A DNA stretch of 64,000 bases, from NCBI RefSeq assembly GCF_001646655.1, contig NZ_LPZN01000019.1, positions 42,387 through 106,386 on the forward strand, given 5' to 3'. This document shows, in pieces, positions 24,121 through 32,583 of this stretch. Origin of the DNA: Rhodococcus gordoniae (GTDB taxonomy: Bacteria > Actinomycetota > Actinomycetes > Mycobacteriales > Mycobacteriaceae). The first letter of the stretch is position 1. The number at the start of each line of letters is the position of its first letter. The position numbers were made by a program, and so were the translations under genes. The notes below the pieces were generated by a model. It searched no databases. It had not been told where the DNA came from and worked only from the letters and a program-made list of their open reading frames with translations.

Positions 24121-24126
24121 GGGCTC

Positions 24127-24744
24127 GTGCGTACGTTTGCCGAGGATCGAGCGACCGGCACTCCGAAGGGGGCGGCCGAGCGAGCACCCTCCAAGCCCTC
24201 GCCCGCCACCCGTCTGCTCGACACGGCGAGCGCGCTCTTCGCCGAGCACGGTATCCGTGCGGTGGGGATCGACCGCATCCTCGCCGAGGCGGGCGTCGCC
24301 CGTGCGAGCCTCTACTCGTCGTTCGGGTCGAAGGACGCACTGGTGCTGGCGTATCTGGACGACCTCGACCGGCGCGACCGGCGGCGATGGCACGCCGCCG
24401 TCGAACCGCTCGACGATCCGATCACGAAGATCCTCGCCTTCTTCGATCTCGCGATGCAGTCGGCACCGAAGAAGAACTTCCGCGGATGCCAGTACGCCAA
24501 CGCCGCGACGGAGTTTCCGCAAGAACGCCTCGAACCCGTACTCGCACACCGGGAATGGCTGAATTCGACGCTCGTCGACCTGCTGAATCTCGCCGGGGTG
24601 ACCGAATCCGAGGTGGTGGCCGGGCGCGTGCAACTGATCTACGACGGTGCTTTGTCCGGCAGCAAGTTCGAGCACTCCGTCGAACCGATCCGGCTCGGCC
24701 GCGACATGGCTGCAGCGATCATCGAGACGCACCTCCCCCGCTGA
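24127..24744 (+). CDS. TetR family transcriptional regulator divergent from the sulfur-linked operon
   Basis: A 205-residue TetR protein with the helix-turn-helix VGIDRILAEAGVARASLYSSFGSKDALVLAYL at about 45-76. The C-terminal domain has the FRGCQYANAATEFP segment seen in the YezE/AcrR-like group. The GTG at 24127 is chosen because a -10 element lies 6 nt upstream; extensions further upstream would run through the leader-peptide promoter. An operator candidate in the shared 63-bp control region suggests it represses both itself and the leader/DUF4242/ABC operon, adding a ligand-specific layer to cysteine control. Confidence 0.9.
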   Translation: MRTFAEDRATGTPKGAAERAPSKPSPATRLLDTASALFAEHGIRAVGIDRILAEAGVARASLYSSFGSKDALVLAYLDDLDRRDRRRWHAAVEPLDDPITKILAFFDLAMQSAPKKNFRGCQYANAATEFPQERLEPVLAHREWLNSTLVDLLNLAGVTESEVVAGRVQLIYDGALSGSKFEHSVEPIRLGRDMAAAIIETHLPR

Positions 24745-24770
24745 CCCGGGGTCCGCGTCGACCCGTGGAC

Positions 24771-25889
24771 TCAGCCTGCCGAGTTGCTCCGCTGCTGTGT
24801 GCGCCGCTCCGTGGTGACGGAGGTTGCCGGCCGCGGGACGAGAGCGCGGAAACACACGCTCGCCAGGACGAAGGTGCCGAGCGTTCCCAGCACTGCGGCA
24901 ATGCCCGTCGAACCGGGCCGGCCGTCGATCGTGTAGTCGGCGAGCGCACTGTCGGCGAGCCGGTGTTCCTCGACCTCCCGTGCCATGCAGTCGCCCGAGA
25001 GGGCCTCGGCGAGCGCGTCGATCTCGCAACCGCGCGTGGTGGCCACCTCGAGAGCGCCGGGAGTGTCGACGGCGAGCGGCGCCAGGATCCCGGCCACGAC
25101 GAGCGTGGTGAACGCCAGCCCCACGAACAGCGTCCCGCGAGCGCGCGGATGCGGCGGTGGGGGCGGCGAGGCATTCGCGTCGAGAGGATCGACCGGCAGC
25201 CGCGTCAGATGGACCGATTCCGGGGAGACCCGCGCGACGGCGAGCACGACGGCGGCTGTCACCAGCCCTTCGACAACCCCGACCGGAACGTGGGTCGCAT
25301 ACAGGAATCCGATGTTCGACACCGGCACCGTGGAGGTGCCACCGAGTGCGTATTCGACGACGAAGCCCGTCACGGCGGCGAGGACGGAGACGAACCCACC
25401 GACGAACGAGACCAGGCCGAGCGTGACGACCGGCCGAACGCCGCGGTGTTCACACAGTGCGCGCAGTGCCGTGGCGGTGAGAAAACCGGCGGCGACCGCG
25501 ACGAGCACCATGTTGGTGACATTGGCGCCCAACGCCGACAGGCCGCCGTCGGCGAAGACGAAGGCCTGCACCACCAGGACGATCGTCAGCGCGACCGCGC
25601 CCACGAACGGGCCGAGCAGGATCGCCGCGAGTGCGCCCCCCACGACATGCCCGCTGACCGCGGGCAGGACGGGTACGTCGACCACCTGCAGGGCGAACAG
25701 CAGGGCGCAGACCGCCGCTGCCGTCGGCACCGTCCGCTTGGTCAGATCGTTGCGCGCGTACCAGGCGGCGATGCTGATCCCGATCACGGCGATGACGAAG
25801 AACCACGCGGATGCGCGACCGGCGATCAGGCCGTCGCCCATGTGCAGGGCGAGGACGTCCGTGCCGGCGAACCCACTCGTATCGACCAT
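24771..25889 (-). CDS. Cobalt/nickel transporter S-component, CbiM fused to a CbiN-like tail
   Basis: A 372-residue membrane protein. The first 230 residues are CbiM/NikM: the metal-site segment LHMGDGLIAG, VSGHVVGGALAAILLGPFVGAVALTIVLVVQAFVFADGGLSALGANVTNM and several membrane helices. After a proline-rich linker the tail has one helix, a hydrophilic loop and a last helix, as in CbiN/NikN. The usual CbiQ and CbiO partners are absent nearby; CbiMN alone is known to carry some Co2+/Ni2+. In CbiM the histidine normally stands at position 2 of the mature protein; here it is residue 16 from the ATG at 25889, so either the N terminus is processed or the true start is later. No B12 riboswitch is seen upstream. 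Confidence 0.85.
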   Translation of the reverse strand: MVDTSGFAGTDVLALHMGDGLIAGRASAWFFVIAVIGISIAAWYARNDLTKRTVPTAAAVCALLFALQVVDVPVLPAVSGHVVGGALAAILLGPFVGAVALTIVLVVQAFVFADGGLSALGANVTNMVLVAVAAGFLTATALRALCEHRGVRPVVTLGLVSFVGGFVSVLAAVTGFVVEYALGGTSTVPVSNIGFLYATHVPVGVVEGLVTAAVVLAVARVSPESVHLTRLPVDPLDANASPPPPPHPRARGTLFVGLAFTTLVVAGILAPLAVDTPGALEVATTRGCEIDALAEALSGDCMAREVEEHRLADSALADYTIDGRPGSTGIAAVLGTLGTFVLASVCFRALVPRPATSVTTERRTQQRSNSAG

Positions 25890-25988
25890 CTCCGATGTCC
25901 CTCCCACCGACGGAGTGCTCTGCGGCGAAGGCTAGTACCGGCATCGGGGGAGGCGGAGCGTTTTCGAGAGCTCGGCGGGACGGGAGCC

Positions 25989-26023
25989 TGGGCAAAAAGT
26001 GAAACCCGTTCTATATTTGCGTC
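25989..26023 (+). promoter_or_regulatory. FadE promoter with a perfect KstR-type operator
   Basis: -35-like TGGGCA (25989-25994), 17-bp spacer, -10 TATATT (26012-26017), then 6 nt to the ATG at 26024, a leaderless arrangement. TGAAACCCGTTCTA (26000-26013) matches the KstR consensus TnnAACnnGTTnnA at every defined position and fills the spacer up to the -10. KstR represses cholesterol/steroid catabolic genes in mycobacteria and rhodococci. The match is seen; binding is inferred. Confidence 0.7.
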
Positions 26024-27250
26024 ATGTACGAGTGGTCCGACACAGACCTCATGTTCCGCGATGCGCTTCGCGGTTTCATCGAGAAGGAAATCCGCCCGCA
26101 CGTCGACAGTCTCGAATCGGGAGAACTGCCGCCGTACGACATCATCCGGAAGTTGTACGCGACTTTCGGCATCGACGAGATGGCCCGGGAGTCGCTCGAC
26201 CATGCCCTCGCGAAAGAGGAACGCGGAGAGAAGTCTTCGGGATCGTCCGGTGGAACCGGCGGGTCGCCGGGGATGGCGGCGTTGCTCAACATCGAGATCG
26301 CCGGGGTGAGTCTCGGGCTCATCGCCTCGCTCGGCGTCAGCCTCGGCCTGACCGCGGGCACGATCCGCAGCCGCGGAACCCTCGCGCAGAAGAAGCGGTG
26401 GTTGCCGGAGTTGGTGACCTTCGAGAAGGTCGGCGCATGGGCTATCACCGAACCCGATTCGGGCTCCGATGCGTTCGGTGGGATGAAGACGACGGTGCGC
26501 CGCGACGGGGAGGATTACATCCTCAACGGGCAGAAGACCTTCATCACCAACGGTCCGTACGCCGATGTGATCATCGTGTACGCGAAACTCGACGAGGGGG
26601 ATCCCTCGATCGATCGCCGCGACCGCAAAGTGCTCGCATTCGTGCTGGACAAGGGCATGGAGGGGCTCATCCAGAGCCCGCCGTTCAAGAAGATGGGCAT
26701 GAATTCCTCGCCGACGGGCGAATTGTTCTTCGACAATGTGCGCCTGACCCGCGACCGCTTGCTGGGGGAGACCGAGGAGGGTGGCCGCAGCGACGGCAAG
26801 GACAGCGCGCGGGAGTCGTTCGCCGCCGAGCGCATCGGTATCGCCTATCTGGCCCTGGGCATCATCGAGCAGTGCCTGAAGCTGTGTACCGAGTATGCGA
26901 AGTCGCGGAAGCTGTGGGGCAAGGAGATCGCGCAGTTCCAGTTGATCCAGCTCAAGCTCGCCGAGATGGAGATCGCGCGGGTGAACGTCCGCAACATGGT
27001 CTTCAGTGCCATCGAACGCACGCAGGCGGGAAAGCCGGTGAGTCTGTCGGAGGCCTCCGCGATGAAGCTGTACTCGTCGCGGGCGGCGACCGAGGTGGCG
27101 ATGGAGGCCGTGCAGTTGTTCGGCGGGAACGGATACATGGCCGAATATCGTGTCGAACAACTCGCCCGGGATGCGAAATCCCTGATGATCTACGCCGGTA
27201 GTAACGAAATTCAGGTAACACATATCGCGAAGGGATTGCTGGCGCAGTAA
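26024..27250 (+). CDS. Acyl-CoA dehydrogenase (FadE), candidate steroid/KstR-regulon member
   Basis: A 408-residue acyl-CoA dehydrogenase with a Gly/Ser-rich insertion near residue 70-90 (SSGSSGGTGGSPG). Signatures are AITEPDSGSDAFGGMKTTV, GQKTFITNGPYADV and LFGGNGYMAEYRVEQLARDAK. The MCAD catalytic glutamate position is Ala391 (YAGSNEIQ), as in isovaleryl-CoA and long-chain dehydrogenases, and a replacement glutamate is available at Glu269 in FAAERIGIAY on helix G. It is a single-gene unit with a KstR-type operator in the promoter, so it may act on a branched steroid side-chain or ring-derived acyl-CoA. A hairpin at 27264-27300 follows the stop. Confidence 0.92.
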   Translation: MYEWSDTDLMFRDALRGFIEKEIRPHVDSLESGELPPYDIIRKLYATFGIDEMARESLDHALAKEERGEKSSGSSGGTGGSPGMAALLNIEIAGVSLGLIASLGVSLGLTAGTIRSRGTLAQKKRWLPELVTFEKVGAWAITEPDSGSDAFGGMKTTVRRDGEDYILNGQKTFITNGPYADVIIVYAKLDEGDPSIDRRDRKVLAFVLDKGMEGLIQSPPFKKMGMNSSPTGELFFDNVRLTRDRLLGETEEGGRSDGKDSARESFAAERIGIAYLALGIIEQCLKLCTEYAKSRKLWGKEIAQFQLIQLKLAEMEIARVNVRNMVFSAIERTQAGKPVSLSEASAMKLYSSRAATEVAMEAVQLFGGNGYMAEYRVEQLARDAKSLMIYAGSNEIQVTHIAKGLLAQ

Positions 27251-27263
27251 CCTACGGATACAA

Positions 27264-27300
27264 CCGCTCGAAATACGCAAAAAGGACAAATCTCGAGCGG
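27264..27300. terminator. Hairpin after the FadE gene
   Basis: CCGCTCGA (27264-27271) pairs with TCGAGCGG (27293-27300) around a 21-base A-rich loop. It starts 13 bp after the FadE stop. It may act as a weak terminator or as an RNA element for the following TetR gene; there is no T-tract. Confidence 0.4.
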
Positions 27301-27417
27301 GGGATGACAATTCACCCGATGTGTCGACTATTGTTCGCCATGAGCAAAGTTATGCCGGTCGCCGACGAGGGGAGCGACCGGTTCCAGAGGGGAATCCGAG
27401 CGGAAATCGGGGGAGCG

Positions 27418-28170
27418 ATGTACGCGGAACGAAAGGGCGGCGAAAAGCCGCCGGTGACAACGGACGGCCGGAGCGCTCGTGCAGAGCGTACCCGGCAGGC
27501 CGTCATAGAGGCTCATATCGCGCTCATCCGAGCGGGAGAGCTCAAACCCACAGGGGCGCAGATCGCGTCGCGGGCCGGGGTGTCCCTGCGATCGTTGTGG
27601 GGACACTTCGGCGATCTCGAGACGTTGTTCGCCGCAACCGGAGCCGAACTGATGCGGCGCCAGGACGACGCCTACGAGCCGATCGATCCGTCGCTGCCGC
27701 TCGACGAACGGATCGATGCCTACTGCAGGCAGCGGGCAGAACTGCTCGAATACATCGCGCCGTTCGCGCGGTCGTCGGAGATTCGCGCCCCGTTCTCGCG
27801 CGAGCTGCAACGCAACCGCATGCGCTATCTCGACAGGGCGCGATACGAGATCAGGGCGCTGTTCGCCGACCAGCTCGAGGGCGTCGACGAGGCCGTCCGC
27901 GCCGACATCGAGAACCTGCTGGGCGTGTCCACGACGTGGCCGACCTGGGTCTCGCTGCGGGACGTGCTGCGCCTGCCCGTGCCGGAAGCCGTCGAGGTCA
28001 TGAAACGGGCGGTGTCGGCGCTGCTGATGGAGGCCTCCGGCGCCGCCCGGAAGCAGACGGTCGCCCGCGCTGCGCAGGAGAAGGCCGCGATGGCGGTGCA
28101 CCGGATCGCTCCGCAGTCCCGGACTGCCGCGACGATGGCGCCGCGCGAACAGGTCGTCGTCCCGGCCTGA
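27418..28170 (+). CDS. TetR family transcriptional regulator
   Basis: A TetR-type regulator of about 250 residues from the ATG at 27418 (MYAERKGGEKPP), which has GGGGGAG just before it. ATGs further upstream at 27340 and 27352 are in frame and would add about 20-26 residues; the choice is uncertain. The helix-turn-helix is GELKPTGAQIASRAGVSLRSLWGHFGDLETLF, and the C-terminal tail is unusually long and Ala/Arg-rich. The target is unknown; it lies downstream of the FadE gene and could share its pathway. Confidence 0.85.
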   Translation: MYAERKGGEKPPVTTDGRSARAERTRQAVIEAHIALIRAGELKPTGAQIASRAGVSLRSLWGHFGDLETLFAATGAELMRRQDDAYEPIDPSLPLDERIDAYCRQRAELLEYIAPFARSSEIRAPFSRELQRNRMRYLDRARYEIRALFADQLEGVDEAVRADIENLLGVSTTWPTWVSLRDVLRLPVPEAVEVMKRAVSALLMEASGAARKQTVARAAQEKAAMAVHRIAPQSRTAATMAPREQVVVPA

Positions 28171-28186
28171 ACGGGCAACGCGCCGG

Positions 28187-28984
28187 TCAGCTCCAGCGGG
28201 CGCGTGCCGAGAGGAAGGCCTCGACCGCAGGTAGCGCGGCCGAGACCGTCTCGGCATGATCCACCCCACGCAGGATCGCGAGTCGCGCACCGGGCACGGT
28301 GCGCGACAACGCGCGGGTGTCCTCCACCCGCAGGCGATCGTCCGACCCGACGACGGCGAGGACGGGCACGTCGATGCCGGCGAGCGTGTCGTCGTCGATC
28401 CCCGATTCCCGATCCGACCGGCGGAAGTAGGCGGCGAGGGCACGCGCGTCGTTCTTCAGGAACGCCGAGCGTGTCGCAGGATCGACAGGCCTGCGACGTC
28501 GTTCCTCCCAGGCACGGACGAAACCGTCCATGCCGTCGCGTTCGAGCACGGCGACGGTGCCGGGGAAGAACATCGCGTCCATCGACCCCTCCTGGGGCCG
28601 GGCACTCCCACCGAGCAGGGTCAGGCTCGCGAGCCGCTCCGGCGCTGCGACGGCCAGTGCGAGACCCGCACGAGCACCGAAGGAATAGCCGACGTAGTGC
28701 GCCCGGTGGGCCCCTGCTGCGTCCAGGACGGCGAGTAGATCCCCGACGATCGCGTCCATGGCGTAGGCGTCCTCGTCGTGAGGGGTGTCGCTGCGGCCGT
28801 GTCCACGCAGATCGGGCATGATCAGCCGGAAATCCCTACCGAGCGCCGTCACGTAGCCGAATGCGCGCCATACCGCCGACGACAGGGCACTGCCGTGGAC
28901 GAGCAGAACCGCCGGTGAATCCTCGGCGCCCGCCGTGGTGAACCGGATCCGGGTGCCGTCGGCGGGGTTCGTCGCGTGGCTCAT
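28187..28984 (-). CDS. Alpha/beta hydrolase
   Basis: A 265-residue alpha/beta-hydrolase. AVLLVHGSALSSAVW gives the oxyanion strand, GYSFGAR the nucleophile serine near residue 99, and GVDHAETV the catalytic histidine near residue 244. The start is the ATG at 28982-28984. It lies 22 bp downstream of the ABC-F gene on the same strand. The substrate is not evident. Confidence 0.9.
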   Translation of the reverse strand: MSHATNPADGTRIRFTTAGAEDSPAVLLVHGSALSSAVWRAFGYVTALGRDFRLIMPDLRGHGRSDTPHDEDAYAMDAIVGDLLAVLDAAGAHRAHYVGYSFGARAGLALAVAAPERLASLTLLGGSARPQEGSMDAMFFPGTVAVLERDGMDGFVRAWEERRRRPVDPATRSAFLKNDARALAAYFRRSDRESGIDDDTLAGIDVPVLAVVGSDDRLRVEDTRALSRTVPGARLAILRGVDHAETVSAALPAVEAFLSARARWS

Positions 28985-29006
28985 TCCAGCAGTATGTCCG
29001 AACGGC

Positions 29007-30542
29007 TCACCCGCCGAGTTCGACCGACCGATCCACCTGCACCTCTTCGAGGAATCGCTCGTCGTGCGAGACCACCACGAGCGCACCGTTGTAGGCGCGC
29101 AGGGCCTGGGTCAGATGCGCGAGGCCGGCCAGGTCGAGGTTGTTGGTGGGCTCGTCCAGCAGGAGCAACTGCGGGGCGGGATCGGCCGCGAGCACGATCG
29201 CGAGCGCCGCCCGCAACCGTTCGCCGCCCGACAGCGCGCCTACGGGCACCTCGGCGTGACGGCCGCGGAACAGGAAGCGCGCCAGCCGTGCTCGCACCTG
29301 TTGCGGAGTCAGGTGCGGAGCGCGGTCCTCGGCGTTCTCCGCGACCGAACGGTCGTCGTCGAAGATGTCGAGGCGCTGTGGGAGCATTGCGAAGGGAACG
29401 AGCGGGCCCGCGTCGACGATGCGGTGGAGCAGGGTCGTCTTGCCCGACCCGTTGGGGCCGCGCAGTGCGATCCGCTCCGGTCCGACGATCTCGAGCGGTG
29501 CGTCCGCCACCCGCCGGCCGGGTGGGACCGCCGTTCCGGGCAGGTCGATGCGGATCTCCGGATCGTCGCGCACCGCGCTCTGCGCCCGATCGAGGTTCTC
29601 CCGCGCCGTACCGAGATCCTCCTCGTGCTCGCGGCGGAAACGTCCGGCGGATTCCTGCGCCTGCCGCTTGCGCGCGCCCATGACGATCTTGGGTTCGCGC
29701 TTCTGCTCGTACATCTTCTGCCCGTAGCGTTGCCGTCGGGCGATCGTGACGTGCGCCGCCGCCAGTTCGCGTGCCTGGCGCCGCACGTCGTTGCGGGCGT
29801 CCCGCACCGCGGCCCGCGCCGCCTCCTGTTCCTCCGCGACGATCCGTTCGTACTCGCCGAAACCACCGCCGAACAGGCGCAACGACCCGTTGTGCAGTTC
29901 GGCGATCGAATCCGTCCCCTCGAGCAGTTCCCGGTCGTGCCCGGCGACCAGCACCGTACCGGGGAACCGGTCGAGCGCGTCCTGCAGCCGCGCACGGCCG
30001 TCGGCGTCGAGATTGTTCGTCGGCTCGTCGAGCAGCAGCACGTCCGGTTCGTCGAGCAGACGTGCGGTGAAGGCGAGCAGCACGGTCTCTCCGCCGGAGA
30101 GCTGACCGACGGTGCGGTCGAAATCGTCGGTACCGGAAAGGATCCGGTCGAGACCCACGCGATGCATGAGCGCGAGCGCGCGGTCCTCGATGTCCCACCG
30201 GTCGCCGACGATCTCGAAGTCCCGATCGTCGATCGATCCGGATTCGATGCGTCGCAAAGACTTTCGGATTTCGCCGATGCCGAGGACGGAATCGACCGGC
30301 ACCGCCGGATCGAGCGTGACGTCCTGAGGGAGGTAGGCGACCCGCCCCCGTACGGTGGACGAACCCGAGGTCGGACGGAGTTCGCCCGCGATCAACCGGA
30401 GCAGAGTGGTCTTCCCGCTTCCGTTACGGCCCACCAGGCCGATCCGCCCGGCCGGGACGACGGCATCGAGATCCTGTACGGCGGGGGTGCCGTCCGGATG
30501 GACGTAGGAGAGTGCGGACAGCGTGATACCGGATGAAGACAA
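29007..30542 (-). CDS. ABC-F family ATP-binding protein
   Basis: A 511-residue protein with two ABC domains and no membrane part. The first has Walker A GRNGSGKTTLLRL, signature LSGGE and Walker B VLLLDEPTNNLD; the second has GPNGSGKTTLL, LSGGERLRAAL and LLLLDEPTNNLD. Between them is an Arg/Glu-rich coiled linker with a KMYEQKREPKIVMGARKR segment, corresponding to the P-site tRNA interaction motif region. ABC-F proteins act on the ribosome in translation or antibiotic protection; this one is unassigned. The start is the TTG at 30540-30542, with CGGGAG at a suitable distance; no better ATG or GTG fits the domain start. Confidence 0.9.
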   Translation of the reverse strand: MSSSGITLSALSYVHPDGTPAVQDLDAVVPAGRIGLVGRNGSGKTTLLRLIAGELRPTSGSSTVRGRVAYLPQDVTLDPAVPVDSVLGIGEIRKSLRRIESGSIDDRDFEIVGDRWDIEDRALALMHRVGLDRILSGTDDFDRTVGQLSGGETVLLAFTARLLDEPDVLLLDEPTNNLDADGRARLQDALDRFPGTVLVAGHDRELLEGTDSIAELHNGSLRLFGGGFGEYERIVAEEQEAARAAVRDARNDVRRQARELAAAHVTIARRQRYGQKMYEQKREPKIVMGARKRQAQESAGRFRREHEEDLGTARENLDRAQSAVRDDPEIRIDLPGTAVPPGRRVADAPLEIVGPERIALRGPNGSGKTTLLHRIVDAGPLVPFAMLPQRLDIFDDDRSVAENAEDRAPHLTPQQVRARLARFLFRGRHAEVPVGALSGGERLRAALAIVLAADPAPQLLLLDEPTNNLDLAGLAHLTQALRAYNGALVVVSHDERFLEEVQVDRSVELGG

Positions 30543-30735
30543 GGTGGCTCCCGAAGGGTGAGGGTCGGCTGCGCGAATGCGCGGGGACGGAACCGCTCAC
30601 AGGAGCAACGGACTTCTCCGATCGACGGGTACGGGATGCGGACACCATGGTGGATCCTGCACCGTCCGGGATGCAACCGAATATTTCACCCCGGCGCCTA
30701 CCTGCGGTAACAGGCACGGGACCGAAAGTGCAGGC

Positions 30736-32505
30736 ATGATCGGGACCGTGCGGATCCGACTGCTGACCCTGGGTGTCGCGACAGCGACGGTGCTGTCGCT
30801 GCCTGCGTGCGCGACCGGCCCCGATCAGCCGGAGACGATCGCGGAGGAATTCGCGGCCGCACTCGATGCGGGCGACGTCGCGGGGGCGGCCGCGCTGACC
30901 ACCGACCCGGCGGCGGCGGAAACCACCATCGGCGCCCTCTTCGAGGGGCTCGGCAACGACGATCCCTCCGTGAGTGTCGCGGGGACGGGCGACGGCGACA
31001 CCTTCGACCTCGACGTGAGGTGGACCTTCGGTGAGGGCCGCGACTGGTCGTACCGGACCACCGGCAGCGCGACGGAGGATCCGGGGGCCGACGCGTGGCG
31101 CGTCCGCTGGGATCCCGCCGTGCTCTCGCCGGAGCTGGCGGGCGGCGCGTCGCTGCAGTACCTGACCACGGCCGGTGCCCCGCCGACGATCTTCGACCGG
31201 GCCGGGCAGCCGCTCATGGGGGAGCAGGTCGTCACCGTCGTGAACCTCGACGCCACCGCCGACCCGGCTGCGGTCGCGCCCGTGCTGGCCACGGTCGTCC
31301 CGACCATCACGGCAGAGAGCCTCATCGAGCAGGTCGCGGCGGCCGGTGGCGGTGCCGCGGGGGTCATCACCCTGCGTGAGGACGACCTCGCACTCATCGA
31401 GGAGCGCCTCGCCGCGCTGCCCGGCGTGACGCTCGTGCCGCAGACCCGTCTGCTCACCACCGAACGTGCTCTCGCCTCGCCCGTGTGGTCCGGTCTCGCC
31501 GAACTCTGGCAGGAAGGGCAGGACGCCTCGGCGGGCTGGGTGGTCCGGCGGGTCGCGGCGGACGGTGCCACCACTCGGGTCGCAGGGGAGTCGGGACCGG
31601 AGGCCCCCGACCTGACCAGCACGATCGACCTCGGCCTGCAGCGACGGGCCGAGGAGGTCCTCGCGACCTTCGACACTCCCGCGGTGATCGTCGGGATCGA
31701 GCCCGCGACGGGCGCGATCCGCACGATGGCCCAGAACGAGGCGGCCGACGCCGAGGGCCCGGTGGCCGCGACGGGTCTCTACCCGCCGGGTTCGACATTC
31801 AAGGTGGTGACGACGGCGGCAGCGCTCGGTGCCGGTCTCGCCGAACCGGGCACCGTGCTGCCCTGCCCGGGGGTCGCCTCGATCGGCTCGCGCACGATTC
31901 CGAACGACGAGAACTTCGACCTCGGGTCCGTGCCGCTGCACACCGCGTTCGCGTTCTCGTGCAATACCACCATGGGGCGGCTCGCCCTGGATCTGCCTCC
32001 CGAGGCGCTGCGCGCGACGGCCGAACGGCTCGGTCTCGGCATCGATTACGTCACGCCCGGTCTCGTCACGGTCACGGGTGATGTGCCGGTCGCCGACACC
32101 GATGCCGCCCGCGTGGAAGCAGCGATCGGGCAGGGAGAGGTGACGGCGTCGCCGTTCGGGATGGCGCTGGTCGCGGCCTCGGTCGCGAACGGCCGGACAC
32201 CGGCTCCGATGCTCGTCGAAGGGCAGCCGGCCACGCCGGATCGGGACGCCGAACCGGTGCCGGAGAACGTGCTCGCGGCACTGCGAGAGATGATGCGCGA
32301 GACTGTGATCGAGGGTACAGCCGGTACGTTGCGCGACATTCCCGATCTGACGGGGAAGACGGGGACGGCGGAGTACGGTGACAACGTCGGGGCGCACGGC
32401 TGGTTTATCGGCTCACAGGATAATCTTGCCTTCGCGGTGTTCGTGGCAGGGGCGGACGGCTCGGCCCCCGCAGTCGAAGCGGCGGGGCGATGGCTGAGGG
32501 GGTAG
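30736..32505 (+). CDS. Penicillin-binding lipoprotein (class B transpeptidase with NTF2-like N domain)
   Basis: A 589-residue exported D,D-transpeptidase like mycobacterial Rv2864c. The signal peptide ends in the lipobox LPAC with Cys25. Residues 34-135 form an NTF2-like (MecA_N) domain (IAEEFAAALDAGDVAGAAAL... WTFGEGRDWSYRTTG), followed by the dimerisation domain and the transpeptidase domain. All three catalytic motifs are intact: S353-T-F-K356, S408-C-N410 and K541-T-G543. It crosslinks peptidoglycan outside the membrane and is a beta-lactam target. A paralogue without these motifs follows 78 bp downstream. Confidence 0.95.
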   Translation: MIGTVRIRLLTLGVATATVLSLPACATGPDQPETIAEEFAAALDAGDVAGAAALTTDPAAAETTIGALFEGLGNDDPSVSVAGTGDGDTFDLDVRWTFGEGRDWSYRTTGSATEDPGADAWRVRWDPAVLSPELAGGASLQYLTTAGAPPTIFDRAGQPLMGEQVVTVVNLDATADPAAVAPVLATVVPTITAESLIEQVAAAGGGAAGVITLREDDLALIEERLAALPGVTLVPQTRLLTTERALASPVWSGLAELWQEGQDASAGWVVRRVAADGATTRVAGESGPEAPDLTSTIDLGLQRRAEEVLATFDTPAVIVGIEPATGAIRTMAQNEAADAEGPVAATGLYPPGSTFKVVTTAAALGAGLAEPGTVLPCPGVASIGSRTIPNDENFDLGSVPLHTAFAFSCNTTMGRLALDLPPEALRATAERLGLGIDYVTPGLVTVTGDVPVADTDAARVEAAIGQGEVTASPFGMALVAASVANGRTPAPMLVEGQPATPDRDAEPVPENVLAALREMMRETVIEGTAGTLRDIPDLTGKTGTAEYGDNVGAHGWFIGSQDNLAFAVFVAGADGSAPAVEAAGRWLRG

Positions 32506-32583
32506 GGCGCGTGGCGCAATTGTGATCGGTTCGTACACAACGCGTGCTGGTATCTCGTGTGACTGAAGTGAAGGTTGTTACAT

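Noticed and set aside
25890..26023. Cobalamin riboswitch in front of the CbiM-like gene
   Set aside because: The gap is only 134 bp and I find no B12-box-like sequence or supporting stems; it also has to hold the divergent FadE promoter.
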